Origin: Diacronema lutheri
Lineage: Eukaryota; Haptophyta; Pavlovophyceae; Pavlovales; Pavlovaceae
DNA length: 64,000 nt
Assembly (NCBI GenBank): GCA_019448385.1
Contig: JAGTXO010000001.1
Span: forward strand, 62,001-126,000
Direction: 5' to 3'
In this document: in pieces, positions 54,501-63,768 of the stretch
How the letters are laid out: each line of letters opens with the position of its first letter
How positions within the stretch are numbered: the first letter of the stretch is position 1
Translations under genes and position numbers: made by a program
Notes under the pieces: generated by a model
The model's database searches: none
The model's input: only the letters and a program-made list of their open reading frames with translations
Told to the model about the DNA's origin: nothing

Positions 54501-57500
54501 CGCCATCGTCGACGCGCGCCACGCCGACCTGCCGCAGGCCGTCTTCGTGGCGGAGGCGCGGGCGATCGTCGCGCGCTCCGCCGGCGGCGGCGCGCTGCTC
54601 GCGCCGGACGACGTGCGCGACCTGTGCGACGCGCAGACGGACGCCGATCGCGCTGCGATCTGGGCGTCGGTGGGCGCGCACGAGGCGACGCGCATCTTCG
54701 CGCTCGTCACGCGCAACGCGAGCTTGGCGGGCGCGGCGCTGCTCGTGCTGCACACGCCGGCGGGCGCGCCGGCGCGCGCGCTCGGGCTCGTGGCGACGCG
54801 CTCGCGCGCGCCGTCGACGGGCGCGCCGCGCGACGCGCACAGGGCGCTGGTGCAGCGGTTGGACGTGCTGATGGACGCGATCGCCGCGGCGCGAGGCGCG
54901 TCGCCGCTCGAGCTCGAGCTCGCGCTCGCGCCCGAGCCGCAGAGCGCGTGCAACGCGCGTGCGGCCGCGCTGCTCTGCCTGCAGGCCGTCGCGGACGCGA
55001 GCGGCCGTCCCGCCGCTGAGGACGCGCTGGCCGCGCTCGACGACGCGCGCGGCATCGACCGGCACTGCCACGCCGTCCGGCAGCAGATCGAGGCGAAGCT
55101 CGCGTGGCGGCGCGCCGACGGCGCCGTCGGCGTTGACGGCGCCGACGGCGCGCCCGCGCTCGCGCCTGCCGCCGCACCGCCGGCGTGCGCGCCGGCGCAC
55201 GCTGCCGGCGAGGCGGCGGTCGACCAGGCGATCGTCACGCGGGTGCGCGACGCGCTGCGCGCGTGGGCGACGACTGGCACCGCGCCCAGCGCGGCGGTGC
55301 TCGACGACGCCTGCGCCGCGTACACGGCGCGCGCACGCGCGCGCAAGGACGCGCGCACGGCGCTGGGCCCGACGCGCGCGGCCGAGCTGCTCGCCGCGGC
55401 CGCGCGCGGCGGAGCCGACGGGGCGGATGCCGCGCGCGCGCTGCTCGGCGGCACGCCGCGCCTGCTCGTCGTGCTCCTCTGCGTGCCCGTCGCCGCGCCG
55501 TCCGGCGAGCCGCCGCGCCCGGTCGGGCTGCTCGTCGCCGACCGGCCGACGGACGACTCGCGCCCGGCCGCGCTCGTGCGCTACGACTTTGCGCCGCTCG
55601 ACGCGGACGTGGCCGTCGCGGTCGGCGCGCATGCCGTCGCGCTGGCCAGTGCGATCTGGCCGCTGCTCGCGGCCGAGGGGGAGCCGCGGCCATCGCCCGT
55701 CGTGCGCTCGCAGCCGCGCGGCGGCGACGATGGCGCGCGTGCGCTCGCAACGTTCGCGTGCCTCGACGCGCTGATGACCGCCAGCGTCGGCGCGCACGGC
55801 CTCGCGGGCGGCGCGGGCATGCTGCCCGCGCTGGTCGCGCGAGGCGCCGCGGCCGCCCAGCGCGAGCGGCAGCTGCGCGCGGCCGCCGAGAGGCTGGGCG
55901 GCACGGTCGCTGGGTGGCCGGACACGGGCGCGAGCGCGGCGGGCGCGAGCGTCGACGAGGAGGCGCGCACGTACGAGGTCGAGGCGGTCGTCGACGAGCG
56001 CCGCAAGGCGGGCAAGAAGGTGACGTTCCAGTTCCGGATCAGGTGGCGGGGCTACGACGAGAGCGCCGACACGTGGGAGCCTGAGGCCAACGTGAGCAGC
56101 GACCTCGTCGCCCAGTTCCGCAAGACGCGCGACGAGCAGAAGCGGCGCGCGGGCGTATCGGGCAGCGGCAGCGGCGGCGCGGGCGCGGCGTCGGCATTGG
56201 CGTCGGCGCCGCTTCGCGCGCACGGCGAGTCGGGCGCCGCGGGCAAGCGCGCCGCGGCGGGTGCCGCCGCGAGCGCGCGCGACGCCGCGGGCGCGCGCGC
56301 GCCGAGCGTTCCCCGCGCGCGCGGCGTCGAGCGCGCGCGCGTGGACGAGCCCGCTGCGCCGAGCGCGCGCGCCGCCGGCGGCGCGACGGCGCGCACGCGC
56401 GTCAGCGTGCTCCCGGGCTTCGTGGTCAAGCGCTCGACGCTCAACGCGGGGCCGCAGGCGGTGACGGCGCAGCCCGGTGCGCGGAAGGAGCTGCGGCGCA
56501 TCGCGGCGGCCGTGCACAGGCTCACGACACAGGCGTACCGCGTCATCAACAAGGTGGTGCGCGACGAGGCTGCGGTGGCGAGCGCGCAGGCCGTCGGCGC
56601 GGCGTCGGGCGGCCCGTCGACCAGCGTGCACACGTCGACCACGATGGACAAGGGAACCGTCCGTGCGATCTTCTCGGCCATCGGCTGGCACAAGGACGAG
56701 AGCACGTACGGTGCAGCGCCCCGAGGCAAGCCCGCCGAGCAAGCCGCCGCGCAGACCAAGGCGGCGACGGCGCGCGCCGTCGGCGAGATGGCCGAGGGCG
56801 TCCAGCCCGTCTGCGCGGTGGGCCTCACGGAGATCCTCGAGGCGGAGGCGACGCAGGTGTCCACCGCGTGCCTGATGCATCCATCGCGCGTCGTGAACGG
56901 GCTGCTCCGCGACGTCGTCCGCGCGGCAGTCGAGCGCGACGAGGCGCTCGTCGCGCTGCCCGAGATGCAGCGAAACGCGCGCGTGCGCGAGCTGTGCGAG
57001 CGGCTGCTGCGCGGCGACGTGGAGGGCGCGCGCGTCGGCTGCCCCGCCGCGCTCGACCGCCACCTGCCCGACATGGTCCTCCACAAGATCGACTACAAGT
57101 GCACGCCCACGAAAAGGTGGAACTACGACCGGCACACGACGCGCTACTTCCTCGTGCAGATCCGCACCCTGCAGCACGTGGCCGAGGGGCAGGCGCTGCT
57201 CTGCCGGCTCGCGCACATCCACACGCAGCTGACCGGACGGCCGCCGCGGTACAATGTGGCGCCGCTGCGCACGCACAATGTGCGCGCGAGGCGTGGCTGC
57301 CGCTGCCGCCGCCGAGCGCCCAAGCGCGCGCGCCGCCGCCGTGCGCGCCGCCCCGCGGCCAGGTTGGTCACGCGCCCGCGCGCTCGCGCGCCGCGCGCTG
57401 CGCGCAGGTGCCGCGCAACGTGCGCCTCGCCGCGAGCGCCATCTGGGTGACGCTTTCGGATGACGAGCGCAAGGAGCTGCGCGCGCGGCTCAAGGCGCTG

Positions 57501-59132
57501 GACCTGCGCGACCACGATGGCGAGCCGATCAAGTGGACAGGCACAAACGGCAACACCCCGCCGATGTCGGACGTGCGCGTCAGGTACGCGGTCTTTGCGA
57601 CGCGCTTCGACATCTCCAACCGCGTCTTCGACTACGCCGGGCGCGAGCGGCCGCCGGCCGATCTGCCGTGGCACGCGCGGCGCTCGTGGGTTGGCCTCGC
57701 GCCGCTGCCGCGCGTGCCGCTCCCGGGCCGGCAGCCCGTCAAGTCGGTGGTGACAGATGGCGTCGCCGTGCACGCCGTCGGGACCGTCCTCGTGCCGAAG
57801 GCGCAGGCGCCGGCCGGCGGCTCGGGCGTCCTGCACCGCTGGCGCCGGCCGGACGGGCGCATCGCCGTCGCGCTCGGCTCCGAGCTGCGGCGGGCGATCG
57901 ACGTCGAGGCGGCGGTCGTCGTCGCGGCCGACCCGAACATGGGCAACATCACCACCTACTCTGCGCACGTCGGGCGGGCGGCCGTCTGGCGGCAGTTCAC
58001 GCAGCGCGCGCGCGCGCGCGCCGCGGGCTTTGCGCGCGAGACGGCCAAGACCAACGCGGCGCGGCGGCGCGTGCGCAAGGACGGGCGCGGCGAGGAGTTC
58101 AGCGTGGAGGCGGACGAGGCGCGGCTTGGCGAGGCGCACAGCGCCAAGGTGCTCGGCGAGGGCGAGTTCCACGCCTTCCACCGCGAGAGCGCGCGGGTGC
58201 GCGAGCGCGCCGCCGAGCACGTGTACGACGCGCCGGCGCGCCGGAAGGAGCGCTGGCGGCGCGACAGCGGCGGGCGGTCCAACGCGGCGCGCGTCGCCGA
58301 GGCGCTCATCGCGGCGCACTGTGTCGACGGCGTGACGCGCGACCGGCTGCTCGTGTGCGTGGGCAAGTGGCTGCGCGACCACAAGGGCGCGCAGCCCAAG
58401 GGCGCGCCGCCCGCCTTCCAGGTGGGGCTGCTGCGCGAGCTGCGGCGGCGCGGCGTCGCGGCCGTCTTCGTGCCCGAGCCGTACACGTCGATGCACTGCT
58501 CGATGCCGCGGCTCGCCAAGGGCGGCAGGCTGCAGCGCTGCGGCGCGGAGCTCGCGCAGAACCCGCGCCTGCCCGTGGCAAAGGGCGGCACGCGCACGGT
58601 GCACGCGCTCGTCATCTGCCCGGCGTGCAACGGCGGCAAGAAGCCCGTGCACCGCGACTACAACGCCGCGCGCAACATCTTCTACGACGTGCACGACATG
58701 GCGGCGCACGCGGCCGGGCGCGACACCACGTCGACGCCTGAGCGCTTTGCCCTCGTGCTCGCCTGGTGGGCGCGCGGCGAGGTGTGGGAGCGTGAGGAGC
58801 GCATGGTGCACGGCGAGGGCGACGACTGCGACGACGAGTGCGACGGCGACGACGAGGGCGACGACGAGGGCGACGACGACGACGACGACGATGGCAGCGG
58901 CGACGGCGGCGGCGGCGAGGGCGACGGCGACGGCGACGGCGACGGAGGCGGCGGCGGCGACGACGACGATGACGGCGGGGGAGGCGGCGGCGGCGACGGC
59001 GGTGGCGACGACGGCGGCGGGCGCGGCGGCGGTGGCGGCGGCGGCTCTCGCGCCCGCACCCCCGCCCGCGGAGCTGCCAGCGCCAGTGCCGGCGGCGGCA
59101 GCGCGCGCGGGCCGAAGCGCGGCCGGCGTTGA
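40235..59132 (+). CDS. Giant multi-domain protein: Ulp1-like modules, YqaJ exonuclease, chromodomain, Fanzor nuclease
   Basis: Predicted exons are 40235-43909; 44043 to about 54055; about 54250 to 57279; 57408-59132. Introns 43910-44042 (133 bp) and 57280-57407 (128 bp) are phase-0 GT-AG and join matching frames. The middle frame change falls in a Pro/Ala triplet-rich stretch and its cause is unresolved. The product would be about 6,000 residues. Domains in order: C48 protease (residues ~1-200), an unknown globular region (~420-710), a transmembrane-like helix (~1095-1125), Ala/Arg-rich linkers, a second C48 protease, degenerate C48-like modules, YqaJ exonuclease, chromodomain, Fanzor RuvC nuclease, and an Asp/Gly-rich tail. 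It could also be several adjacent genes. Whether it belongs to the element at 28518-38677 is inference. Confidence 0.6.
41497..42360 (+). other. Domain: globular region of unknown family
   Basis: A ~290-residue compact, low-repeat region between disordered stretches. It has GYGAVVRAELGEPGFAG, a Trp-rich HMTSGVENQPRAVRAA, and DAVFCWRSGRSVIGEVTT followed later by VLLVWVVPDRHKNP. The strand-E-V-T-strand order recalls a PD-(D/E)xK core with Thr in place of Lys, but that is weak. Confidence 0.4.
43503..43620 (+). other. Domain: hydrophobic, possibly transmembrane helix
   Basis: LRIVATVALGGAVFAGMSAL and the following VVACAARTATG form a ~30-residue hydrophobic stretch bounded by charged helices, an odd feature in a protein otherwise full of nuclear-type domains. 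Confidence 0.5.
47150..47425 (+). repeat. Coding minisatellite, about five ~57-60 bp units
   Basis: Units encode variants of AFAPAADGVFxAPLxAAA. One unit lacks the DGVF centre. It lies in a disordered linker just before the second protease module. Confidence 0.8.
47560..48220 (+). other. Domain: Ulp1/C48-type cysteine protease module 2
   Basis: His (codon 47886) in GHFTALRLVRV, Asp (47955) in AVLVDTLASP, Gln (48078) and Cys (48093) in AAQRGATCGLAIVGAL. All four catalytic positions are present with family-like spacing (His-Asp 23, Asp-Cys 46). Preceded by LPQAEVERIASGDML, which resembles the helix that opens such modules. Confidence 0.75.
48480..48570 (+). repeat. GCC triplet run encoding poly-Ala
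   Basis: About 25 tandem GCC codons after a GACGCGGGCGAC stretch, in the linker following protease module 2. Confidence 0.9.
48750..50460 (+). other. Domains: two degenerate Ulp1-like modules
   Basis: Two segments repeat the C48 helix-strand order and its C-terminal signature in altered form: RVAGDDVGAYSVVLAVAGL (about 49300) and QIAGDAPDQAGVAALRVLYAL (about 50300). In both, the position expected for Cys holds Gly or Ala, so they would be inactive, perhaps binding modules. Pattern-based inference. Confidence 0.45.
52264..52790 (+). other. Domain: YqaJ-type recombinase exonuclease (PD-(D/E)xK)
   Basis: An N-terminal helix with SPRWHDERWEEVTGSK, then ILGEAVALRKLAAAYG, the metal-binding Asp in FSPDGLAIL (about 52551), VEVKTLTKAG (Glu-Val-Lys, 52596-52604) and DQLQLGMHVLG. 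This is the complete YqaJ/lambda-exonuclease core used with annealing proteins in phage and large-DNA-element recombination. Well preserved and likely active. Confidence 0.8.
53160..53680 (+). other. Domain: possible USP-like C-terminal half
   Basis: DDDFVAVVRRGGRWFACEPG, then VLRRARGG and EEAFAVVYVRR resemble the last strands of a C19 deubiquitinase (GHYVAYVR-x-x-x-W ... Y-x-L-x-Y), with Asp where the catalytic His would be. A matching Cys box was not found. Weak. Confidence 0.3.
54080..54240 (+). repeat. CCGCCGCGCCGCCGC-type tandem repeat
   Basis: Short GC-only units repeated with small variants across ~150 bp. They encode Pro/Ala or Ala/Arg depending on frame, and the reading frame of the giant gene changes across this stretch. 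Confidence 0.8.
54470..55800 (+). other. Domains: two further degenerate Ulp1-like modules
   Basis: The segment ending EPQSACNARAAALLCLQAVAD (about 54945) and that ending QPRGGDDGARALATFACLDAL (about 55715) keep the Gln-x(4-6)-Cys/Gly pattern and the preceding strand pair (RLLVVLLCVPV; GAALLVLHTPAG). The first keeps a Cys; the second has Asp-Gly. Inference from pattern. Confidence 0.45.
55957..56140 (+). other. Domain: chromodomain
   Basis: RTYEVEAVVDERRKAGKK, FQFRIRWRGYDESADTWEP, then NVSSDLVAQFRKTR. The aromatic cage positions Tyr, Trp and Trp are kept. Chromodomains bind methylated histone H3 tails and steer several retro- and DNA-element integrases to heterochromatin. Confidence 0.88.
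56640..58810 (+). other. Domain: Fanzor (eukaryotic TnpB-like) RNA-guided nuclease
   Basis: The N-terminal helical half (DKGTVRAIFSAIGWHKDE onward) contains KIDYKCTPTKRWNYDRHTTR. The C-terminal RuvC core has D (57930) in VVAADPNMGN, the Fanzor-style CVGKW strand, PEPYTSMHCS with a Glu two residues before the Tyr, a zinc ribbon (HCS, RCG, CPAC) and the last catalytic Asp (58656) in HRDYNAARNIF. This is the TnpB/Fanzor order. In Fanzors the canonical second Glu is replaced by one near the TS-x-x-C motif, as seen here. The 128 bp intron lies between the two halves. Known Fanzors cut DNA guided by an omega RNA from the 3' side of the gene. Confidence 0.85.
58810..59125 (+). repeat. GAC/GGC triplet tract encoding an Asp/Gly tail
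   Basis: Runs of GACGAC and GGCGGC codons encode an acidic then Gly-rich C-terminal tail, ending in a basic ARGPKRGRR. Confidence 0.85.
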
Positions 59133-59298
59133 CGCACGGCCGAGCCGCGCAGCGGTCGACGCTTTGCGGGCTCTGCCCAGGTCGCGCGCGGCTGGCGACG
59201 CGTGCCGCGCGCGGCACGACCGTGCACGCCGCCACCCGTGGCCGAGCGCGCCGCACCAGCCGGCCCGCTCCAACCGCCGTGCGGATCACGGACGCTCG
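59133..59298. other. Gap between giant gene and transporter; candidate element end or omega-RNA region
   Basis: 166 bp with no gene. Rich in short inverted phrases such as GTGCCGCGCGCGGCAC (59202-59217), a perfect 16-bp palindrome. By analogy with known Fanzor loci, a guide RNA scaffold could start in the 3' end of the nuclease gene and run through here. No copy of the 28525 inner end was found here. Confidence 0.35.
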
Positions 59299-60681
59299 CT
59301 ACGGCTCGTCGGCGCGCGTCACCTGCGCCGGCGGCCACGGCGCCGTCTGCTCCGGCCTCGTCGCGAGCAGCCCGACCGCTGCTCGCCGCCCGCACGCCGC
59401 CGCAGCAACGCTGCGCGTCGTGCTCCCCCGCTCGCCAAACGCGAAGAGCTCCCTCACAAGGACGTCCTTCCGAACGGCCCGCGCTGCACTCGGGGCGCGA
59501 TCGTGCCCCTGATCGGATTTGGCTTGACCATCTATACGCGACAGCGCAAGCGCTCGGCACCCGGACTGCGCGGCGCCACCACCCGGATCGGCCTCGTCGA
59601 GCGCATCGGAGTGCGCGAGAATGCCGCGCAACTCCTCGGCACCCGGCTCCGTGGCTGCGGCGCTTTGCTCGCGCTGCTTCGCGATGGCGTACAGCAGGCC
59701 GGCGCACAAGCCGATCGTGACGCCGCACCAGCCGGTCGGCGTGATGACCGACTGGAAGATGACGTGCCCGAGCAGCGCCTGCGGGATCTTGTTGGTTGCG
59801 CCCACGAATGCGTACGTGGCACCGCTGGTCACACGCAAGCACCAGAAGGTGCTCACGTTCAGCGCGGTGCCGAGCAGCCCGGTGGCGAGCATGCCGAGCT
59901 GGAAAGCGAAAGGTTGCTCCGGTAGGCGCTCGCGAAAGGCGCGAAGCTGACCCGAGTGCGCCGCCGTGGCTGCAAAGACGAGGAGCGTCACGAGCTGGTT
60001 GTGCAATGTCTTGCTCGCCGACGGTACGTCATCCGGCATCCGCTCCTTGAGCACGGCGAGGTAGGCGACTGTGCATGCGATGTTCGCCAACATCCACGAG
60101 AGGCCGATACCGTCTGCGCTCATGTCGCCCACGCCGGCGGCGGCCGAGCCGCCCACCATCATGGCGAGCGCGGCCGCGACGCCCGCAGAGATGCGTTGCC
60201 CATACCGCGCTGCCTCCCAGAGCGTCGTGCCCAGGACTGCCACATTCTTGAAGACGGTCACCATCGGCATTGAGCAGTGGCGCAGCGCCTTGCCCGACGT
60301 CCACAGCATCGCGCAGAAGAGGAGCGTCACTGGTAGCATCCGCCAGAGCAGGTCTGCGGCGCGAGCACACGCGCCAGGCGACGGCGCGGGCGGGCCGCGC
60401 GCGGCGGTGAGTCGGGGCCACGCGGGCTGAAACGCCGGCGCGGCGCGGCACGAGTCTGCGCGCCACTTGCCGAGCCGAATGGGCATGCGCTCGGTGAGGC
60501 CGAGTGCGTTCGAGCACTTGACGAGGATCATCGCGACGAGCGCCTGGAAGGCGAGGATGGCGAGCGGCAAGTTGAACTCCGGGCCTGAGAAGGCGAGCTT
60601 GTTGCACAGCGAGAGGCTGACAGACGAGAATGAATAGAGGCCGCACGCAAGCAGCGTCTCGCGGAGTGCATGTGGCACCAT
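59299..60681 (-). CDS. Nucleotide-sugar (GDP-mannose-type) transporter
   Basis: 460 residues with about ten membrane spans, of the NST/TPT family in the drug/metabolite transporter clan. Family landmarks: SVSLSLCNKLAF in the first span, LWTSGKALRHCSMPMVTVFKN, and the substrate motif VGATNKIPQALLGHVIF, which parallels the GALNK motif of Golgi GDP-mannose carriers. It exchanges a nucleotide sugar for the monophosphate across the Golgi membrane. A ~35-residue Pro/Ala stretch after span 2 may be an unrecognised short intron. The ~110-residue hydrophilic C-terminus is longer than usual and ends beside the giant gene, so the annotated stop may not be the native one. Confidence 0.85.
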   Translation of the reverse strand: MVPHALRETLLACGLYSFSSVSLSLCNKLAFSGPEFNLPLAILAFQALVAMILVKCSNALGLTERMPIRLGKWRADSCRAAPAFQPAWPRLTAARGPPAPSPGACARAADLLWRMLPVTLLFCAMLWTSGKALRHCSMPMVTVFKNVAVLGTTLWEAARYGQRISAGVAAALAMMVGGSAAAGVGDMSADGIGLSWMLANIACTVAYLAVLKERMPDDVPSASKTLHNQLVTLLVFAATAAHSGQLRAFRERLPEQPFAFQLGMLATGLLGTALNVSTFWCLRVTSGATYAFVGATNKIPQALLGHVIFQSVITPTGWCGVTIGLCAGLLYAIAKQREQSAAATEPGAEELRGILAHSDALDEADPGGGAAQSGCRALALSRIDGQAKSDQGHDRAPSAARAVRKDVLVRELFAFGERGSTTRSVAAAACGRRAAVGLLATRPEQTAPWPPAQVTRADEP

Positions 60682-60930
60682 TCTTGCATGTGCAGCGCCG
60701 ACGACGAGCGAGCCGGTGCCGACAGCGCTCGGCCCGCGCAGACGCCACGGCCAGGCGACGTTTCACGTACAGTGCTTGCAACGGTCCTTGAGTGAGTATG
60801 CAAGTGAGTACAGTGCTCTCACGCACAGTGATTGCAACTGAGTACGTCATGTCATTTGACATGCGAGCCTTCTCACGGTCAGTCGTCCACGTGGAGGCGA
60901 GCGCCGCCGCCGCGGCGGGTGTCGGGTCCG

Positions 60931-61425
60931 TCAGCGTCGCCTCGTGCTGTGCTCCGCCTCGCGCCTCTCGCGCGCCGCGCGGTGGTCCTCGTCGAGGTGC
61001 TCGCGCAGGCGTGCGATTGCCCTGTCCATGGCGCCGTGGAATTCGGCGGCGGCGGCCATGCGCTCGGCCGCCGTCAGCTCGGGCGGGCGCACCGCATCCG
61101 TCAGGAACGCCACGTCGCCGCCCAGCCGGGATGCGCGCCACGCAGGCGCGCCCGCGACGTCCACGGAAGCGAGCATGTCGCCCGCCGCCGCCAGGGACGG
61201 CGGGCAGAAGATGGCACCGGTCGCAAGCGGATGCTCTCGCACGAGACGGCATTCAGCGCACCTGCACAATATGTCGTGCGCAGATCTGTGGCCCGGCCGC
61301 TCGGGCAGCGCGCGCGCCCACTCGCCGACGCATGGCACGCACGGCGCCGGCGGATGGCCCGCGAGGAGCGCGCGTCTCTGCTCGGCGTAGCGCGGCCCGC
61401 GGCCCGGCGGGATCAGGTACACCAT
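60931..61425 (-). CDS. Small uncharacterised Cys-containing protein
   Basis: 164 residues, no introns. Four clustered cysteines (CVPCVGEW; ILCRCAECRL) could bind a metal. The C-terminal half is a charged amphipathic helix rich in Glu/Arg (DRAIARLREHLDEDHR). No family recognised. Divergent from the glucosyltransferase gene by 140 bp. Ordinary codon use suggests it is real. Confidence 0.5.
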   Translation of the reverse strand: MVYLIPPGRGPRYAEQRRALLAGHPPAPCVPCVGEWARALPERPGHRSAHDILCRCAECRLVREHPLATGAIFCPPSLAAAGDMLASVDVAGAPAWRASRLGGDVAFLTDAVRPPELTAAERMAAAAEFHGAMDRAIARLREHLDEDHRAARERREAEHSTRRR

Positions 61426-61565
61426 GCGAGCCCGCGGCGCAGACCGGCGTCTCGGCTGGGCGCCGCGCCGGACCCCGCCCGCTGCCTTGCGCGTGCCGCA
61501 GCCGCTGATGCGAACCCCCCGCCGGTCGGTTTTGAAAAGCGCGCGCGTCCCGTGAGGCGTGAGCC

Positions 61566-63768
61566 ATGAGGCCAGCTAACCCGCTCGCGCTGCTCGCGCA
61601 CGGCGCGACGGTCAAGGCGGCAGGTGGATGGGGTGGGCTCGCGCGGCTTTTCCAGCCGCCGGTGTTGCCGCCACCACCACCGCCGCCGCCGCCGCCGTTC
61701 ACGCTGCAGCAGCTGGGCGCCTGGCTGCACGCAACCATGATGCGCGCCGACGAGCCGCCGCACCTCGCGGCCGCGCGGCCGGCAATCTGCTCGGTGTATG
61801 CGGATGTGGTGCTGCTGCAAAGCACGGTGCTCACCCTCATTCTCGTCGGCGGCATCCTCTTTTTCACCCTCACGCGCGCCCGCTACGTCGCGCGCCTCAA
61901 GGGCGAGCAACGCCGCGCGCGCGCGAGCGCGTCCGCCTCGCCGTCCGCCGAGCGCGACGGCCCGGCGCGCGGCACGCTGCCCGGCGTGACGGTGGTGATG
62001 CCGTGCAAGGGCGTGCACGCGCAGTCGTACAGCAACTGGCAGTCGCACGTCACTGCCGAGTACGGCGGGCCCCTCGAGTTTATCTTCGCCGTCGAGTCGG
62101 AGGACGACGCCGCGTATGCACTGATCTCGCAGCTCATCAACGTGAGCGCAGCGGGGGGGAAGGTGGGGGGGGGGGGGGGGGGGGGGGGGGGGAGCCGCGG
62201 CCACGCGTGCGCTTGTCGCCTCACGCGCCCCACCCGCAACGGTGCGCGCGGCTTTAGGAGATGAGTGGCCGCTCAATCCAGCTGGTTGTTGCGGGCATCT
62301 CCTTCCACTGCTCGCAAAAGGTGCACAACCAGCTCGAGGCAATTGCACTCGCCTCGCGCCGCTCATCGTATCTCGTGATCCTCGACGACGACATCCAGCT
62401 GCACGCGCACTCCATCCACGAATGGGTGACAGAAATGGAGGAACACCCGTCGCTCTTTGTGAGCTCGGGCTATTCGTTCGACTGGCCGGCGCAGAGCGCG
62501 GCGACAACGCCCACGCTCCTCGTGCTCGTGTGGCGCATGCTCGCGATGGCCGCGTTCAGCAGCACGCGCCCGTCTAACGTGTGGGGCGGTGCCCTCATCT
62601 TCCGCCGCGAGGCGTTGCAGCGAAACTTCCACTCGCTTCTCGACGCGTGGCGGGATGGCGGCTACTCGGAGGACTTGATCACGATCGCGTTGTGCCGCAA
62701 GCACTGCCTGCAGATCGCTGTGCCCCTCTCCGCCATCTTCCCAAACCGGCTTGCCGAGCCCCTCAGCTGGGCACGCTACTGGGGCTACGTGTGCAGGCAG
62801 GTCTTCACGCTCAGCACGTGGGCCTTCCCCTTCCACCACTACATGGCGATGCAGATGCAAGCGACGCTCTTCGCGCACAATGGCGTCTCCGCCCTCGCCG
62901 TCCTCCTCCTCCTCGCCCTCGCCGTTGGAGCCGGCGGTGCGCTCGGCGCGCCGGCGCTCGCCGCCGCCGCAGCCGCCGCGCGCGCGGCAGCGGCCGCGCG
63001 GCCGCCGCCTAGTTGGGCGCAGCTCGCGCACGCCGCGCTGAGCGCCGGCGGGTCCGGCGCGCGCGCGGCGGCTGCCGAGCTCGCGCAGCCATGCGGCCGC
63101 ACCGGACTGTACGCGGTCGTGCAGGCGTGTGCGCTGCTCGCCCTCGCTCTGAGCATCAAGGCAAAACGCACCGCCGTACCGCCGCCGTAGCGCCGTGCGC
63201 CCCGCCGTCACCGTGCGCCCCGCCGTCACGCCAACCTGCCCGCCATGCTCGCGCGTCGCCTGCCCCGCTGCGCGCCACGCCTCGCCCCCCCCCCCCCCCC
63301 TTCCCCCTTTCCCGATCCCTTTCCCGATCCCTTTTCCCCTTTTCCTTTCCCCCTAACCCCCTTTCCCTTTCCCCTGTTGCCCCATCACCGTGCGGGCAGA
63401 TGTCGATCCGCTGCCTCGCCGAGCTGTGCAACGCGCTCGCGCCCTCCGACGCGGCGAGGCGGCGCGGCCGGCCGCACGTGTGCGTCAAGCACATCAGCGT
63501 GCTCAGCCTGCTCGCCACGTACTGCCTGCACGTGCTGATCGTCACGTGCGCCTACGTGCGCACGAAGCTCGACCACAGCATCGTCTGGTCGGCCGTGCGG
63601 TACACAATCCGCGACGGGCGGATCTGGCGGATGGAGCGGCAGGACGCGGCGGGGCGCTGGTACTCGCGCGGAAAGGAGGAGACGCTCGAGCCCGCGCTTG
63701 ACAAGGCCGCGCGCCAAGCCGTCTGTAGGCTCAGCGCGGGAGGGGCAACGACATCGACGAGCAGATGA
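61566..63768 (+). CDS. Ceramide glucosyltransferase (GT21)
   Basis: Three exons (61566-62141, 62258-63175, 63400-63768; introns of 116 and 224 bp, phase 0) give about 620 residues. A transmembrane segment (LTLILVGGILFFTLTRARYV) is followed by the GT21 catalytic domain: LPGVTVVMPCKGVH, LVVAGISFHCSQKVHNQLE, the DDDIQLH metal/UDP site, VWGGALIFRREAL, the YSEDL motif supplying the general base, and a LSWARYW stretch standing for the (Q/R)xxRW motif. C-terminal spans follow. It makes glucosylceramide on the cytosolic Golgi face. Intron 1 contains a poly-G run, intron 2 a poly-C and T-rich tract. Confidence 0.88.

Noticed and set aside
40235-59132. Polinton or other capsid-bearing element
   Set aside because: No capsid, packaging ATPase or protein-primed polymerase was recognised. 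The cysteine proteases fit the Ulp1 pattern but do not by themselves indicate a virus.
59202-59298. Inverted copy of the 28525 element end
   Set aside because: A short GC-rich similarity (GGGCCGGCTGGTGCGG against GGTCCGGGCTGGTCCGG) is expected by chance at this base composition.
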